Source of the DNA: Flavobacterium psychrophilum
GTDB taxonomy: Bacteria > Bacteroidota > Bacteroidia > Flavobacteriales > Flavobacteriaceae
Direction: 5' to 3'
Length of the DNA: 6,413 nucleotides
Assembly: GCA_945907225.1 (NCBI GenBank)
Contig: CAMDSN010000099.1
Location: forward strand, 1 to 6,413
Every line of letters begins with the position of its first letter. Positions within the stretch are counted from its first letter, which is position 1. Shown one piece after another: positions 1-6,413 of this stretch. A model generated the notes under the pieces. That model searched no databases and was not told the DNA's origin. It saw only the letters and a list, made by a program, of their open reading frames with translations. The translations under genes and the position numbers were made by a program.

Positions 1-182
1 ATCCAAAGAAAAAGCTACTATATTACTATTCAAATCTAAATCGTTTTATATTAATTAAGTGGATTTGTTTTGTGGCTAACTATTTACTCTGTTGAAATAG
101 ATTTTCTTGAAGAACACTAACGTAGGCAAACTGGAATTATATCCTTAAGATAAAATTTAACTTTTTACTGTTTTATAAACAT
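1..182. other. Intergenic stretch with no supported gene
   Basis: This stretch lies beyond the terminator of the leftward operon. All six frames are broken by stops or lack a usable start. The only open segment touching the window edge is a plus-strand frame from base 2 to a TAA at 56-58 (18 codons, rich in Lys, Ser and Ile). It could be the tail of a gene lying to the left, but it is too short to identify and AT-rich DNA gives such frames by chance. No tRNA, rRNA or repeat array is visible. The one notable element is a promoter-like octamer on the minus strand at 31-38, listed separately. Confidence 0.6.
31..38 (-). promoter_or_regulatory. Possible leftward Bacteroidota -7 promoter element
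   Basis: Read on the minus strand, these bases are TAGATTTG, a perfect match to the Bacteroidota -7 consensus TAnnTTTG. Lying downstream of the operon terminator and pointing out of the window, it could start transcription of an unseen gene to the left. I find no TTG or TTTG at the expected -33 distance. The octamer has only six fixed bases and will occur by chance in AT-rich DNA, so this is a weak call. Confidence 0.2.
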
Positions 183-209
183 AAAAAAACCGCCTCAGTT
201 TTGAGACGG
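183..209 (-). terminator. Intrinsic terminator of the leftward operon
   Basis: On the minus strand an 8-bp stem (bases 209-202 pairing with 197-190) closes a 4-base loop and is followed at once by seven T residues (189-183). One pair is a G-U wobble in the leftward transcript. In the rightward transcript the same position would be a C-A mismatch, so the hairpin is better formed leftward. It begins about 30 bases after the stop codon of the DUF5689-type gene and no comparable hairpin separates the three leftward genes, so it marks the 3' end of the operon. The T-rich bases at 211-217 could give weak termination in the rightward direction too. Confidence 0.85.
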
Positions 210-239
210 CTTCTTTTAAAAGATAAGATAATAAGAAAA

Positions 240-1619
240 CTAATTGAGTAATATATCGTCTATTTGCATAGTAGAAGTAACACCTGTCCCGCTTCCTGAA
301 TATTCAAACACGAAGAAGCCATTTCCAGTTAAACCAACTGGAATAGTATAATTACCGCTATTTGTAAAATTAGTAGGATATCCATTTGACAGTCCCGGAG
401 ATATCGTAAAACTTGATGTTATTTCAGTATATGCTGCTGTTGTTGCGTCTGAACCAGGGACATAATTTGTAGTATAATAAACCTTCAAACAATTGCCGTT
501 TGTATATCCAGATTTGGATTTGAAAGAAAAAGTGTTGGCAGCTGTAAAATCTACTGGAACAAAGAAAAGTGTTTTATTTATTTCGGGAGTTCCTCCAAAA
601 GATGTCATTTGAATATATTTATTTCCTCCAAAAGTTTTGACTTGCCAATATCTGCTTCCTATTAATGCGTCATTAATGTAGGCAGGAAATATCTGTTGAT
701 TTGTCACACTATACGATGTAAAAGGTTCGTTTAAAGTTGCTAAATATGAAAGTGTGGTTCCTCCGATTGGGGGGAAGAAATCAATTACTAGACGATCGTT
801 AGTCAAATTAATATCATTTTCTGTTCTTACCATAAATTGATAATCTGAGTTATATTTTGTTAAAACACCTCTAATTTTACCACTTTTTGAAAGAACAGCT
901 TTAGTTGCAAAATTAGCATAAGAACTAACTCTAACAATAATCTTATTACCAAACTCATTCGTAATTAGATGATTCGTTGCGCCACCCAAATCATTTAAAG
1001 TGGCATCGTAATATGTTTTTCCTAAAGATGCATCAGTAAACTGAACATTGTCAAATTCTATCAACTTATTTAAATAAGAATCGTTCAACGCTTGATTAAT
1101 AGTGATGTTGTTGATGATTTCACTCTCGTCTACTTTGGTACATGAACGGGTTAAAACGCTTTGGTATTCTACGGGAGAAATTCTACCTACTTCATCATCT
1201 GTTGTAATATCCGGTGTTCCGTAATTGTAAAGATTACCAATTACAGGAGAATCGAATTCTCTAACTATGTATCTGTTTTTCATGTCTACAAATACTTTTC
1301 TTCCCGGTTCGTATTTGGTATACAAATTATAATCATCGATAGGAATACTAAATCCTTGCTGGCCATCTGTTGAAACTAAAGAAATTGATTTGTAAAAATT
1401 TCCTCCTTGATCACTAGAGGTTACATACGCTTCAATAATATCATCACCATCATATTTAACATAAGAAGCAGATGCTAAAGCCGCTATTTCTTGAACCGTT
1501 TTAGTTACCGTTAAATTCTCACATTCATTACTCAAATCGGGATCTTTGAAATCATCATTTACGCAGCTTACAATTGTGGCTGCCGTAAAAGCCATGGCTA
1601 AAAATTTTAAATTTTTCAT
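240..1619 (-). CDS. DUF5689-type surface lipoprotein with C-terminal choice-of-anchor-J-like domain
   Basis: This 459-residue protein is probably anchored to the outer membrane and may face outward. The N-terminus is a type II signal peptide with a lipobox ending IVSC, giving lipidated Cys19. Acidic residues follow (VNDDFKDPD), like the export signal of surface lipoproteins in Bacteroidota. Residues about 35-275 look like DUF5689, with two OB-fold-like stretches: one around the DQGGNFYKSISL segment (70-81), one around LNKLIEFDNVQF (183-194) and GKIRGVL (247-253). Residues about 300-459 form a beta-rich jelly-roll-like domain ending in MQIDDILL, resembling choice-of-anchor-J or DUF5017 modules. 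No catalytic motif is visible, so a binding role is more likely than an enzymatic one. The ATG at 1619 is chosen because it directly precedes the signal peptide. It lies 5 bases after the stop of the upstream lipoprotein gene, with an A/T-rich leader and no Shine-Dalgarno sequence. It is the last gene of the operon. The DUF5689 call is from recognition, not a search; the ligand is unknown. Confidence 0.8.
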   Translation of the reverse strand: MKNLKFLAMAFTAATIVSCVNDDFKDPDLSNECENLTVTKTVQEIAALASASYVKYDGDDIIEAYVTSSDQGGNFYKSISLVSTDGQQGFSIPIDDYNLYTKYEPGRKVFVDMKNRYIVREFDSPVIGNLYNYGTPDITTDDEVGRISPVEYQSVLTRSCTKVDESEIINNITINQALNDSYLNKLIEFDNVQFTDASLGKTYYDATLNDLGGATNHLITNEFGNKIIVRVSSYANFATKAVLSKSGKIRGVLTKYNSDYQFMVRTENDINLTNDRLVIDFFPPIGGTTLSYLATLNEPFTSYSVTNQQIFPAYINDALIGSRYWQVKTFGGNKYIQMTSFGGTPEINKTLFFVPVDFTAANTFSFKSKSGYTNGNCLKVYYTTNYVPGSDATTAAYTEITSSFTISPGLSNGYPTNFTNSGNYTIPVGLTGNGFFVFEYSGSGTGVTSTMQIDDILLN

Positions 1620-1624
1620 ATTTT

Positions 1625-2230
1625 TTAGTTATTAGAGAAAACTTTTACTTTATCTACTTGAAATAATCCATCTAAAGTAGTGCCGTTTCCAGTTACTTTA
1701 AAAGCAATGTGGATTGGCCCTGAAAAAGCTGATAAGTCAATTTCTCCAGAAGGAATATAGGTATAATTATTTGTTGTATTATTAGCAACAACAGCATCTA
1801 ATTTTAGCCAAGTAGCAGCTAAAACATTTGTCCCATCAAAATCTTCAGAAATATATACTTCTAACTTATTATCTGGATTGTCAACAAAATTTGATGCAGA
1901 TGCAAAGGATAGTAACGCATTAGCGCCTTCAGAAATTGTAATGGTTGGCGTAATTGCCCAGCCTATATTTGAAGCTTGATTACTCCCAAAAGGGCTAAAT
2001 TGTATATAACCATCATTAATATAATCTCTTTCAATCCAACGTTTTGTGCCCGTCTCTGCAAAATTAGTCCAGCCCTCAAAATCAAATGTAGCATTATAAT
2101 TAATTTCAGCTTCGGGAAAATCTTCAGAAAAAATCAATTCCTTAAATGGCGCAATATCTGTGTTGTCGGAACAACTAAAAGCAACACTAAAAGTAATGAT
2201 TGCTAAAATAGATTTTAAAATAGTTTTCAT
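1625..2230 (-). CDS. Choice-of-anchor-J domain lipoprotein
   Basis: With the ATG at 2230 this is a 201-residue lipoprotein. A hydrophobic signal peptide (about residues 4-19) leads to Cys20 in the context VAFSC, followed by SDNTD, an acidic stretch suggesting surface exposure in Bacteroidota. The rest, residues about 35-199, reads as one choice-of-anchor-J (MAM or laminin-G-like jelly-roll) domain: FEGWTNF (51-57), NIGWAITPTITIS (88-100), LLSFASAS (106-113), LEVYISEDFDG (123-133), SGEIDLSAF (161-169), IHIAFKV (173-179) and the closing QVDKVKVF (191-198). Such domains usually bind ligands or act as accessory modules; no active site is seen. The frame extends 4 codons upstream to a TTG at 2242, but the ATG gives a standard signal peptide and a 12-base gap after the receptor stop codon, so I prefer it. 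It is the middle gene of the operon, next to the receptor, where a SusD-type partner would stand in a glycan locus. The substrate is unknown. Confidence 0.8.
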   Translation of the reverse strand: MKTILKSILAIITFSVAFSCSDNTDIAPFKELIFSEDFPEAEINYNATFDFEGWTNFAETGTKRWIERDYINDGYIQFSPFGSNQASNIGWAITPTITISEGANALLSFASASNFVDNPDNKLEVYISEDFDGTNVLAATWLKLDAVVANNTTNNYTYIPSGEIDLSAFSGPIHIAFKVTGNGTTLDGLFQVDKVKVFSNN

Positions 2231-2242
2231 ACTACTGTACAA

Positions 2243-5062
2243 TTAGAAATTAATGTATAAATTTAAAAAATAAGTTCTTCCATAACCATAGAAATATTTC
2301 GGGCCAAAAGTTGGTGTTCCGTTTGCATTATCTGCTTGATAATCTGGAAATGTTGCTTTTCGTGATTGTTCAAATCCTCCTGTTTTGTATTGGAAGTTTA
2401 AAACATTATTTATTGAAGCAAAGAATCCAAATGTTTGATCACCCACTTTCCACGATTTTCCGCCCACCAAGTTAAATAAGGTAGTTGGAAAAAAAAATTC
2501 TTGTTTTAATAAAGCACTAACTGTTTCATTTGTCGCACCGTCAAAACCAAGTCCTGAGGCGTCAGCAACAAAATTTTCAGTTCTGAGAATATTTGAAATA
2601 CTAATATAGTTACCATCTAAATAATTAACATTAGCACCAATCCACCAAAATTTAGGATCTCTATATTCTAATCCAAAAGAGTAGGCCTGCTGTGGCATTC
2701 CTGGCAAACGATACCCTCTAAGATACGTTTTGCCAAAATCAAATATTGGATTAGAATTTACACTTGTTGCAACAGCATCGTTGTTGACTTTAAGGTTTGG
2801 ATTATTATCATACGTATATTGTCCATAAGATCCAGAAAATGTAGCTTTTATAGTTGACGTAAACTGGTATTCAATTCCAAACTCAACTCCAACATGCTTT
2901 TTATTAATTCCAGTAACGATTTCGCTTATAAAAGAATCGGTTTCCGTATCTCCGTCTTCACCTGCGTCAAAAATGCCCTCACCATAGAAGAACGAAATTT
3001 GTGTTGCATTAAATATTTTGTTATAAAACCCTGTAAACCTAGCTTTAAATTTTGGCGCCTTGATGATATAACTAATATCAGAACCAAAAATGGATTCACT
3101 ATTCAAATCTGGCGTTACATTATTATTCAATCGTGCGTTGGAGAAAGAATTTCTTAGATTTGGTGCTTTGGTCATGTAAACTCCATTAAGATCTATAAAT
3201 TGGCGCCCATTAATTTTATATGTTAAACCTCCTTTAAATCCAAAGTTTTCAAAATTAAGTTTAGCGCTTCGCCCTAAAGAATTATTAGCATAAATGCCAT
3301 TTTTGTAGTTCCCTACTCTTTGATATTCTGATCTAGAAAAAGTTTGACTTAAATAAAAGTCAACTTTTTTATAATTGAACTTAAATTGAGTAAAAGCATC
3401 AATAATGGTTGCGTTTAAATTATAATTATAACCATAAGCATCACCAACTCTAATTTGTCTGTCAGGGTTATTCAAGTCGGTTTGGGATGCATCGCCGGGA
3501 AAGAAAGGATCGATATCATTAAAATAAGTCCCTCCTAAAAGATCAACTAATTTTTGAAAATTCTTAGAATTTAACATCTTAAAATTCACTCCAGCATTCA
3601 TTACAATATTATCTGCTATAGATGAATTTAAATAGCTATTTGCACTCCATTGCTTGTCTTCAACCCTATCCTCATACAATACATACGCACTATTATCGCC
3701 TCCATTTACAACTTTATTTGTGTAGTATATATCTCTCCAATTAATTTGACCGTTATTGACAAAATTATTTTGAGCAGTGACCGCACTAGGATTTGTATAT
3801 CCAATAATGGTTACATTATCCGGAGCGAATGTAGGCACGGAATAGGTTTCGTCGTTATAATAGTAACTTGGAAGATTCTTGTAATAAGTAGGGTCAGGGT
3901 TGTTTGCTAACTGAAAATCCAACCTGCTGTTTCCAACCGCTCCAAATTGATAGGCAACATTTGTATTTAAATTAGTTTTGGAATTTATTTTCCAAAAATG
4001 ACTTAACATAAAAATTGGTTCCTCAATTTCTTTATACCTTGAATTCCTTTTTTCTCCCTCCTGATAACCCCAATAAGAATTATATTTTATTCCTTTTAAG
4101 CGAGTTACCTCATCGGTATTTGGCGAACTCTTCCCTCTTTTGTTTTGAGCAAACATAGAAGTAAAATTCAAGGAATGATTGTCACTTAATTTCTTTTCAA
4201 CACTAGCAAATAATGAATTAGCAGCATAATTAGTTCCGTCAAAATAACCTTCTTCAGCCCATCTTCTAGAAGCCGAAACCACAAACGCCCATCCATCAGA
4301 ATCCATGCCTGATGCTATCGTTCCCATTGTTCTCCAGCTGTAATTTGTGTTGGTTCCTGAAAAAGATACCCTTGACCCTTTTCTATAAATTGATGCCCTT
4401 GTATTAATTTCTTGGGTCCCTAACACACCCCCAAAAGTATAATCTGAAGGCGCAGAGCCCATGGTAAATTCTTGATTTCTTGTGGCATCATTTAATCCTC
4501 CCCAATTACTCCATTGAGGCCTTCCGTCATAAATTTTATTCATCACGACACCATTGATCATGGTAGTGCTATATTCATTATCCAAACCACGAATTCTGAA
4601 ACGTGCTTGTCCCCAATTGAATGCTGCAGCTTGTTGAAATGCATCTCTTGATGCTTGCAATAAACCTGAAGTGCTTTCAGAGCCACTGTTGTCATCACCT
4701 AAATCATTTTCGGTAATGGTAATTAAACTCAACTGTTGTTCTGATGTAATGTCTTCGTCTAAAATAACAACACCTATATCAACCATTTTTCCATTTTCAC
4801 CTTCAACGGTTAAAAACTGATCTTTAAAACCAGCGGTTTTAACTTGAATTAATTTAGTCCCTTTAGGAGTGTCATTAAAAACAAAAACCCCGTTAACATC
4901 GGTTAAAACAGTGGAACTAGAATTTTGGATAGTAACAACTACATTTTGTAATGGCTTTTGGTTTTTAGCATCTAGAACTTTCCCAGTTATACCAGTAGTG
5001 TTTTGGGCAAAAACAAAAAATGCCTGCATTACGAATAATGTACTTATAAATAGTTTTTTCAT
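2243..5062 (-). CDS. TonB-dependent outer-membrane receptor with carboxypeptidase-like regulatory domain
   Basis: This 939-residue protein is an outer-membrane importer powered by TonB-ExbBD. Residues 1-19 are a Sec signal peptide, with likely cleavage after VFA before Gln20. Residues about 24-100 form a carboxypeptidase-D regulatory-like beta domain (ITGKVLDAKNQKPLQNVVV, then LTDVNGVFVF). The plug spans about 110-225 and contains the ARFRIRGLDNEY segment (153-164) and INGVVMN (169-175). The remainder is a 22-stranded-type barrel rich in alternating aromatic residues, ending in aromatic LYINF, as expected for BAM-dependent insertion. There is no STN domain, so direct sigma/anti-sigma signalling through this protein is unlikely. 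I see no clear TonB box. The length fits the family and there is no frameshift. It is the first gene of the leftward operon, followed by two lipoproteins rather than a SusD homologue. The ATG at 5062 has an A/T-rich leader without a Shine-Dalgarno sequence, normal for the phylum. The family is certain; the substrate cannot be read from sequence, though the nearby EEP enzyme makes nucleic acid fragments or phosphorylated compounds candidates. Confidence 0.93.
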   Translation of the reverse strand: MKKLFISTLFVMQAFFVFAQNTTGITGKVLDAKNQKPLQNVVVTIQNSSSTVLTDVNGVFVFNDTPKGTKLIQVKTAGFKDQFLTVEGENGKMVDIGVVILDEDITSEQQLSLITITENDLGDDNSGSESTSGLLQASRDAFQQAAAFNWGQARFRIRGLDNEYSTTMINGVVMNKIYDGRPQWSNWGGLNDATRNQEFTMGSAPSDYTFGGVLGTQEINTRASIYRKGSRVSFSGTNTNYSWRTMGTIASGMDSDGWAFVVSASRRWAEEGYFDGTNYAANSLFASVEKKLSDNHSLNFTSMFAQNKRGKSSPNTDEVTRLKGIKYNSYWGYQEGEKRNSRYKEIEEPIFMLSHFWKINSKTNLNTNVAYQFGAVGNSRLDFQLANNPDPTYYKNLPSYYYNDETYSVPTFAPDNVTIIGYTNPSAVTAQNNFVNNGQINWRDIYYTNKVVNGGDNSAYVLYEDRVEDKQWSANSYLNSSIADNIVMNAGVNFKMLNSKNFQKLVDLLGGTYFNDIDPFFPGDASQTDLNNPDRQIRVGDAYGYNYNLNATIIDAFTQFKFNYKKVDFYLSQTFSRSEYQRVGNYKNGIYANNSLGRSAKLNFENFGFKGGLTYKINGRQFIDLNGVYMTKAPNLRNSFSNARLNNNVTPDLNSESIFGSDISYIIKAPKFKARFTGFYNKIFNATQISFFYGEGIFDAGEDGDTETDSFISEIVTGINKKHVGVEFGIEYQFTSTIKATFSGSYGQYTYDNNPNLKVNNDAVATSVNSNPIFDFGKTYLRGYRLPGMPQQAYSFGLEYRDPKFWWIGANVNYLDGNYISISNILRTENFVADASGLGFDGATNETVSALLKQEFFFPTTLFNLVGGKSWKVGDQTFGFFASINNVLNFQYKTGGFEQSRKATFPDYQADNANGTPTFGPKYFYGYGRTYFLNLYINF

Positions 5063-5086
5063 AAATAAAATTAATTGATTTTTCTG

Positions 5087-5110
5087 TTTAAGTAGTAATG
5101 AAAACTTAAA
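5087..5110. repeat. 7-bp inverted repeat in the receptor leader
   Basis: TTTAAGT at 5087-5093 and its exact reverse complement ACTTAAA at 5104-5110 flank a 10-base spacer. The outer edge lies 6 bases downstream of the predicted leftward -7 element, so the repeat would cover roughly the first 24 transcribed bases of the receptor operon. It could be an operator or a weak 5' leader hairpin. It is short and A/T-rich, so chance occurrence is possible. Confidence 0.35.
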
Positions 5111-5115
5111 GCCGA

Positions 5116-5123
5116 CAAATGTA
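5116..5123 (-). promoter_or_regulatory. Predicted -7 element of the receptor operon promoter
   Basis: On the minus strand these bases read TACATTTG, a perfect match to the Bacteroidota TAnnTTTG -7 consensus. It lies 53 bases before the receptor start codon, which would give a leader of about 45-50 bases. No TTG or TTTG stands at the expected -33 spacing, so the promoter may be weak or activator-dependent. The zone where a -33 would fall overlaps the rightward -7 element at 5144-5151. Confidence 0.5.
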
Positions 5124-5143
5124 CATATTTTAATAATATTATC

Positions 5144-5151
5144 TACTTTTG
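5144..5151 (+). promoter_or_regulatory. Predicted -7 element of the EEP gene promoter
   Basis: TACTTTTG matches the Bacteroidota TAnnTTTG -7 consensus perfectly and points rightward. It lies 45 bases before the EEP start codon, giving a leader of about 40 bases. There is no good -33 TTTG; the expected site falls over the leftward -7 element at 5116-5123. The two elements are back to back with 20 bases between them, so occupancy of one promoter could hinder the other. Confidence 0.5.
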
Positions 5152-5196
5152 GCTCAATATTTATAAAATACTTGACCTTAAATTAATATTGATATT

Positions 5197-6306
5197 ATGA
5201 GAATTAAAAATCTAATAGCTCTTTTTGGCGTTTTATTCGCAATTTTGGGCGCAAATGCACAAGACAAAAAATATATAGTGCACACTGTAGCATTTTATAA
5301 TCTTGAAAATTTGTTTGATACTATTAACGGCACAAATAATGATGAAGAATGGTTGCCAAATGGAGCTCAAAATTGGACCCCTACTAAATACAAACAAAAA
5401 TTACACAATTTAGCGAAAGTTTTGTCTGAAATTGGCACTGCTGACAATCCAAATAATTCTCCCACTTTAATTGGAGGTTGTGAAATTGAAAATCGAGGTG
5501 TTCTTGAAGACCTTATCAAAGAACCTCTTCTTATAAACAAAGATTATGGTATTGTTCACTTTGATTCCCCCGATAAAAGAGGTATTGATGTGGCTTTATT
5601 ATATCAAAAGAAACATTTTAACCCCACGAGCTTTAAAAACATCCCATTGTTGGTTTATAGAAATCAATTAAACACTTCTGTTAAAGAAAAAAATGATAAC
5701 GACGATGCATCGGATGACAAATCTGAAATTGATAAAGATTTAGATCGCGTTTATACTCGTGACCAACTTTTAGTAACTGGATTTCTGGATGGCGAAGAAA
5801 TAAACGTAATAGTTAACCACTGGCCTTCCCGTTCTGGCGGGGAGAAAAAAAGCTCCCCCTTTCGTGAAGCTGCTGGCAGATTAAATAGAAAAATTATGGA
5901 CTCGATTTTCAAAATAAATCCCAATGCAAAAATTATTACTATGGGCGATTTAAATGATGGTTCCTATAATAAAAGTGTTAAAGAAGGTATTGGTGCTAAA
6001 CGAAAAAAAGAGGAAGTGAAAGAGTTTGGCATATATAACCCATTTGAAGAGATGTACTACAAAGGCAACGCGTCCCTTTTTTATCGAGACGCTGGTGATA
6101 TATTCGATCAAATCATGCTCTCAGAAGCGTTAATCCGAAAAGATTATGCTTCTTATATTTATTGGAAAGCCGGTATTTATAACAAACCCTATATGATTAC
6201 AACCATCGGGCAATACAAAGGATACCCCTTACGACACGGCGCCAATGAAATAGGCTATAGTGACCACTTTCCTGTTTATGTTTATTTGATTAAGGAAGCT
6301 AAATAA
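5197..6306 (+). CDS. Exported endonuclease/exonuclease/phosphatase family protein
   Basis: This 369-residue protein has a Sec signal peptide with likely cleavage after ANA (residue 21) before Gln22, so it acts in the periplasm or outside the cell. The rest is a DNase-I-like EEP fold that hydrolyses phosphodiester or phosphoester bonds with a divalent metal. Visible family motifs, in order: FYNLENLFD (33-41), CEIENR with the likely metal-binding Glu96 (95-100), RGIDVALLY (128-136), NHWPSR (207-212), GDLND (250-254) and the C-terminal SDH with catalytic His357 (355-357). All expected active-site elements are present, so it should be active. Residues 163-183 are a charged, Asp-rich stretch inserted just before the YTRDQLLV strand. 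The ATG at 5197 is chosen because the signal peptide starts there. The leader is A/T-rich with no Shine-Dalgarno sequence. The gene diverges from the receptor operon. Nuclease is the likeliest activity, but this superfamily also contains lipid and sugar-phosphate phosphatases, so the substrate is unproven. Confidence 0.88.
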   Translation: MRIKNLIALFGVLFAILGANAQDKKYIVHTVAFYNLENLFDTINGTNNDEEWLPNGAQNWTPTKYKQKLHNLAKVLSEIGTADNPNNSPTLIGGCEIENRGVLEDLIKEPLLINKDYGIVHFDSPDKRGIDVALLYQKKHFNPTSFKNIPLLVYRNQLNTSVKEKNDNDDASDDKSEIDKDLDRVYTRDQLLVTGFLDGEEINVIVNHWPSRSGGEKKSSPFREAAGRLNRKIMDSIFKINPNAKIITMGDLNDGSYNKSVKEGIGAKRKKEEVKEFGIYNPFEEMYYKGNASLFYRDAGDIFDQIMLSEALIRKDYASYIYWKAGIYNKPYMITTIGQYKGYPLRHGANEIGYSDHFPVYVYLIKEAK

Positions 6307-6312
6307 CTTTAA

Positions 6313-6413
<101 letters not shown>

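Noticed and set aside
1161..3910. Plus-strand open frames of 69-87 codons lying opposite the leftward genes (for example 1161-1373, 1976-2206, 2894-3157, 3650-3910)
   Set aside because: They lie wholly antisense to well-supported coding sequence, have no recognisable domains, and their Ile- and Cys-rich composition is what the reverse complement of these genes would give.
1625..5062. A standard SusCD polysaccharide utilisation locus
   Set aside because: Neither lipoprotein resembles SusD (too short, beta-rich rather than helical TPR-like), and no glycoside hydrolase or polysaccharide lyase gene is present in the window.
4869..5078. Plus-strand open frame of 69 codons across the receptor start
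   Set aside because: It is antisense to the signal peptide and regulatory domain of the receptor, has no recognisable product and extends only 16 bases into the spacer.
5172..5196. TTGACC near the EEP start as a sigma-70-like -35 box
   Set aside because: No -10 fits with about 17 bases of spacing before the start codon, and the phylum uses a different promoter consensus. The TAnnTTTG element at 5144 is a better candidate.
5185..5196. AATAT-TG-ATATT near-palindrome just before the EEP start codon
   Set aside because: Short, made only of A/T arms, and easily expected by chance in this sequence; no regulatory claim is justified.

Overview
The window is AT-rich and looks like chromosome from a member of the Bacteroidota, most likely the family Flavobacteriaceae. 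Four things point there. There is an outer-membrane TonB-dependent receptor with an N-terminal carboxypeptidase-regulatory-like domain. Two lipoproteins carry acidic residues just after the lipid-attachment cysteine. The start codons sit in A/T-rich leaders without Shine-Dalgarno sequences. Perfect TAnnTTTG promoter -7 elements lie in the divergent spacer.

Layout: positions 1-182 hold no gene I can support, only a possible leftward promoter element. A strong intrinsic terminator at about 183-209 ends a leftward three-gene operon. In transcription order that operon is: a TonB-dependent receptor (5062 to 2243), a small choice-of-anchor-J surface lipoprotein (2230 to 1625) and a DUF5689-type lipoprotein with a second anchor-J-like C-terminus (1619 to 240). 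The gaps between these genes are only 12 and 5 bases, so they are almost certainly cotranscribed. A 134-base divergent spacer (5063-5196) follows. Rightward from it runs a gene for an exported endonuclease/exonuclease/phosphatase (EEP) family protein (5197-6306). After another 24 bases comes the first 27 codons of a gene recognisable as 3-hydroxyanthranilate 3,4-dioxygenase, cut by the window edge.

How they may work together: the receptor, two surface lipoproteins and a secreted EEP enzyme resemble a nutrient-capture module. The lipoproteins would bind a polymer or its fragments at the cell surface, the receptor would import products, and the EEP enzyme would cleave phosphodiester bonds outside the cytoplasm. 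The OB-fold-like character of the DUF5689 protein and the nuclease-type active site make nucleic acid (extracellular DNA) a plausible substrate, but this is inference. No SusD homologue is present, so this is not a standard SusCD glycan locus. The dioxygenase belongs to tryptophan (kynurenine) catabolism and is probably only a neighbour.
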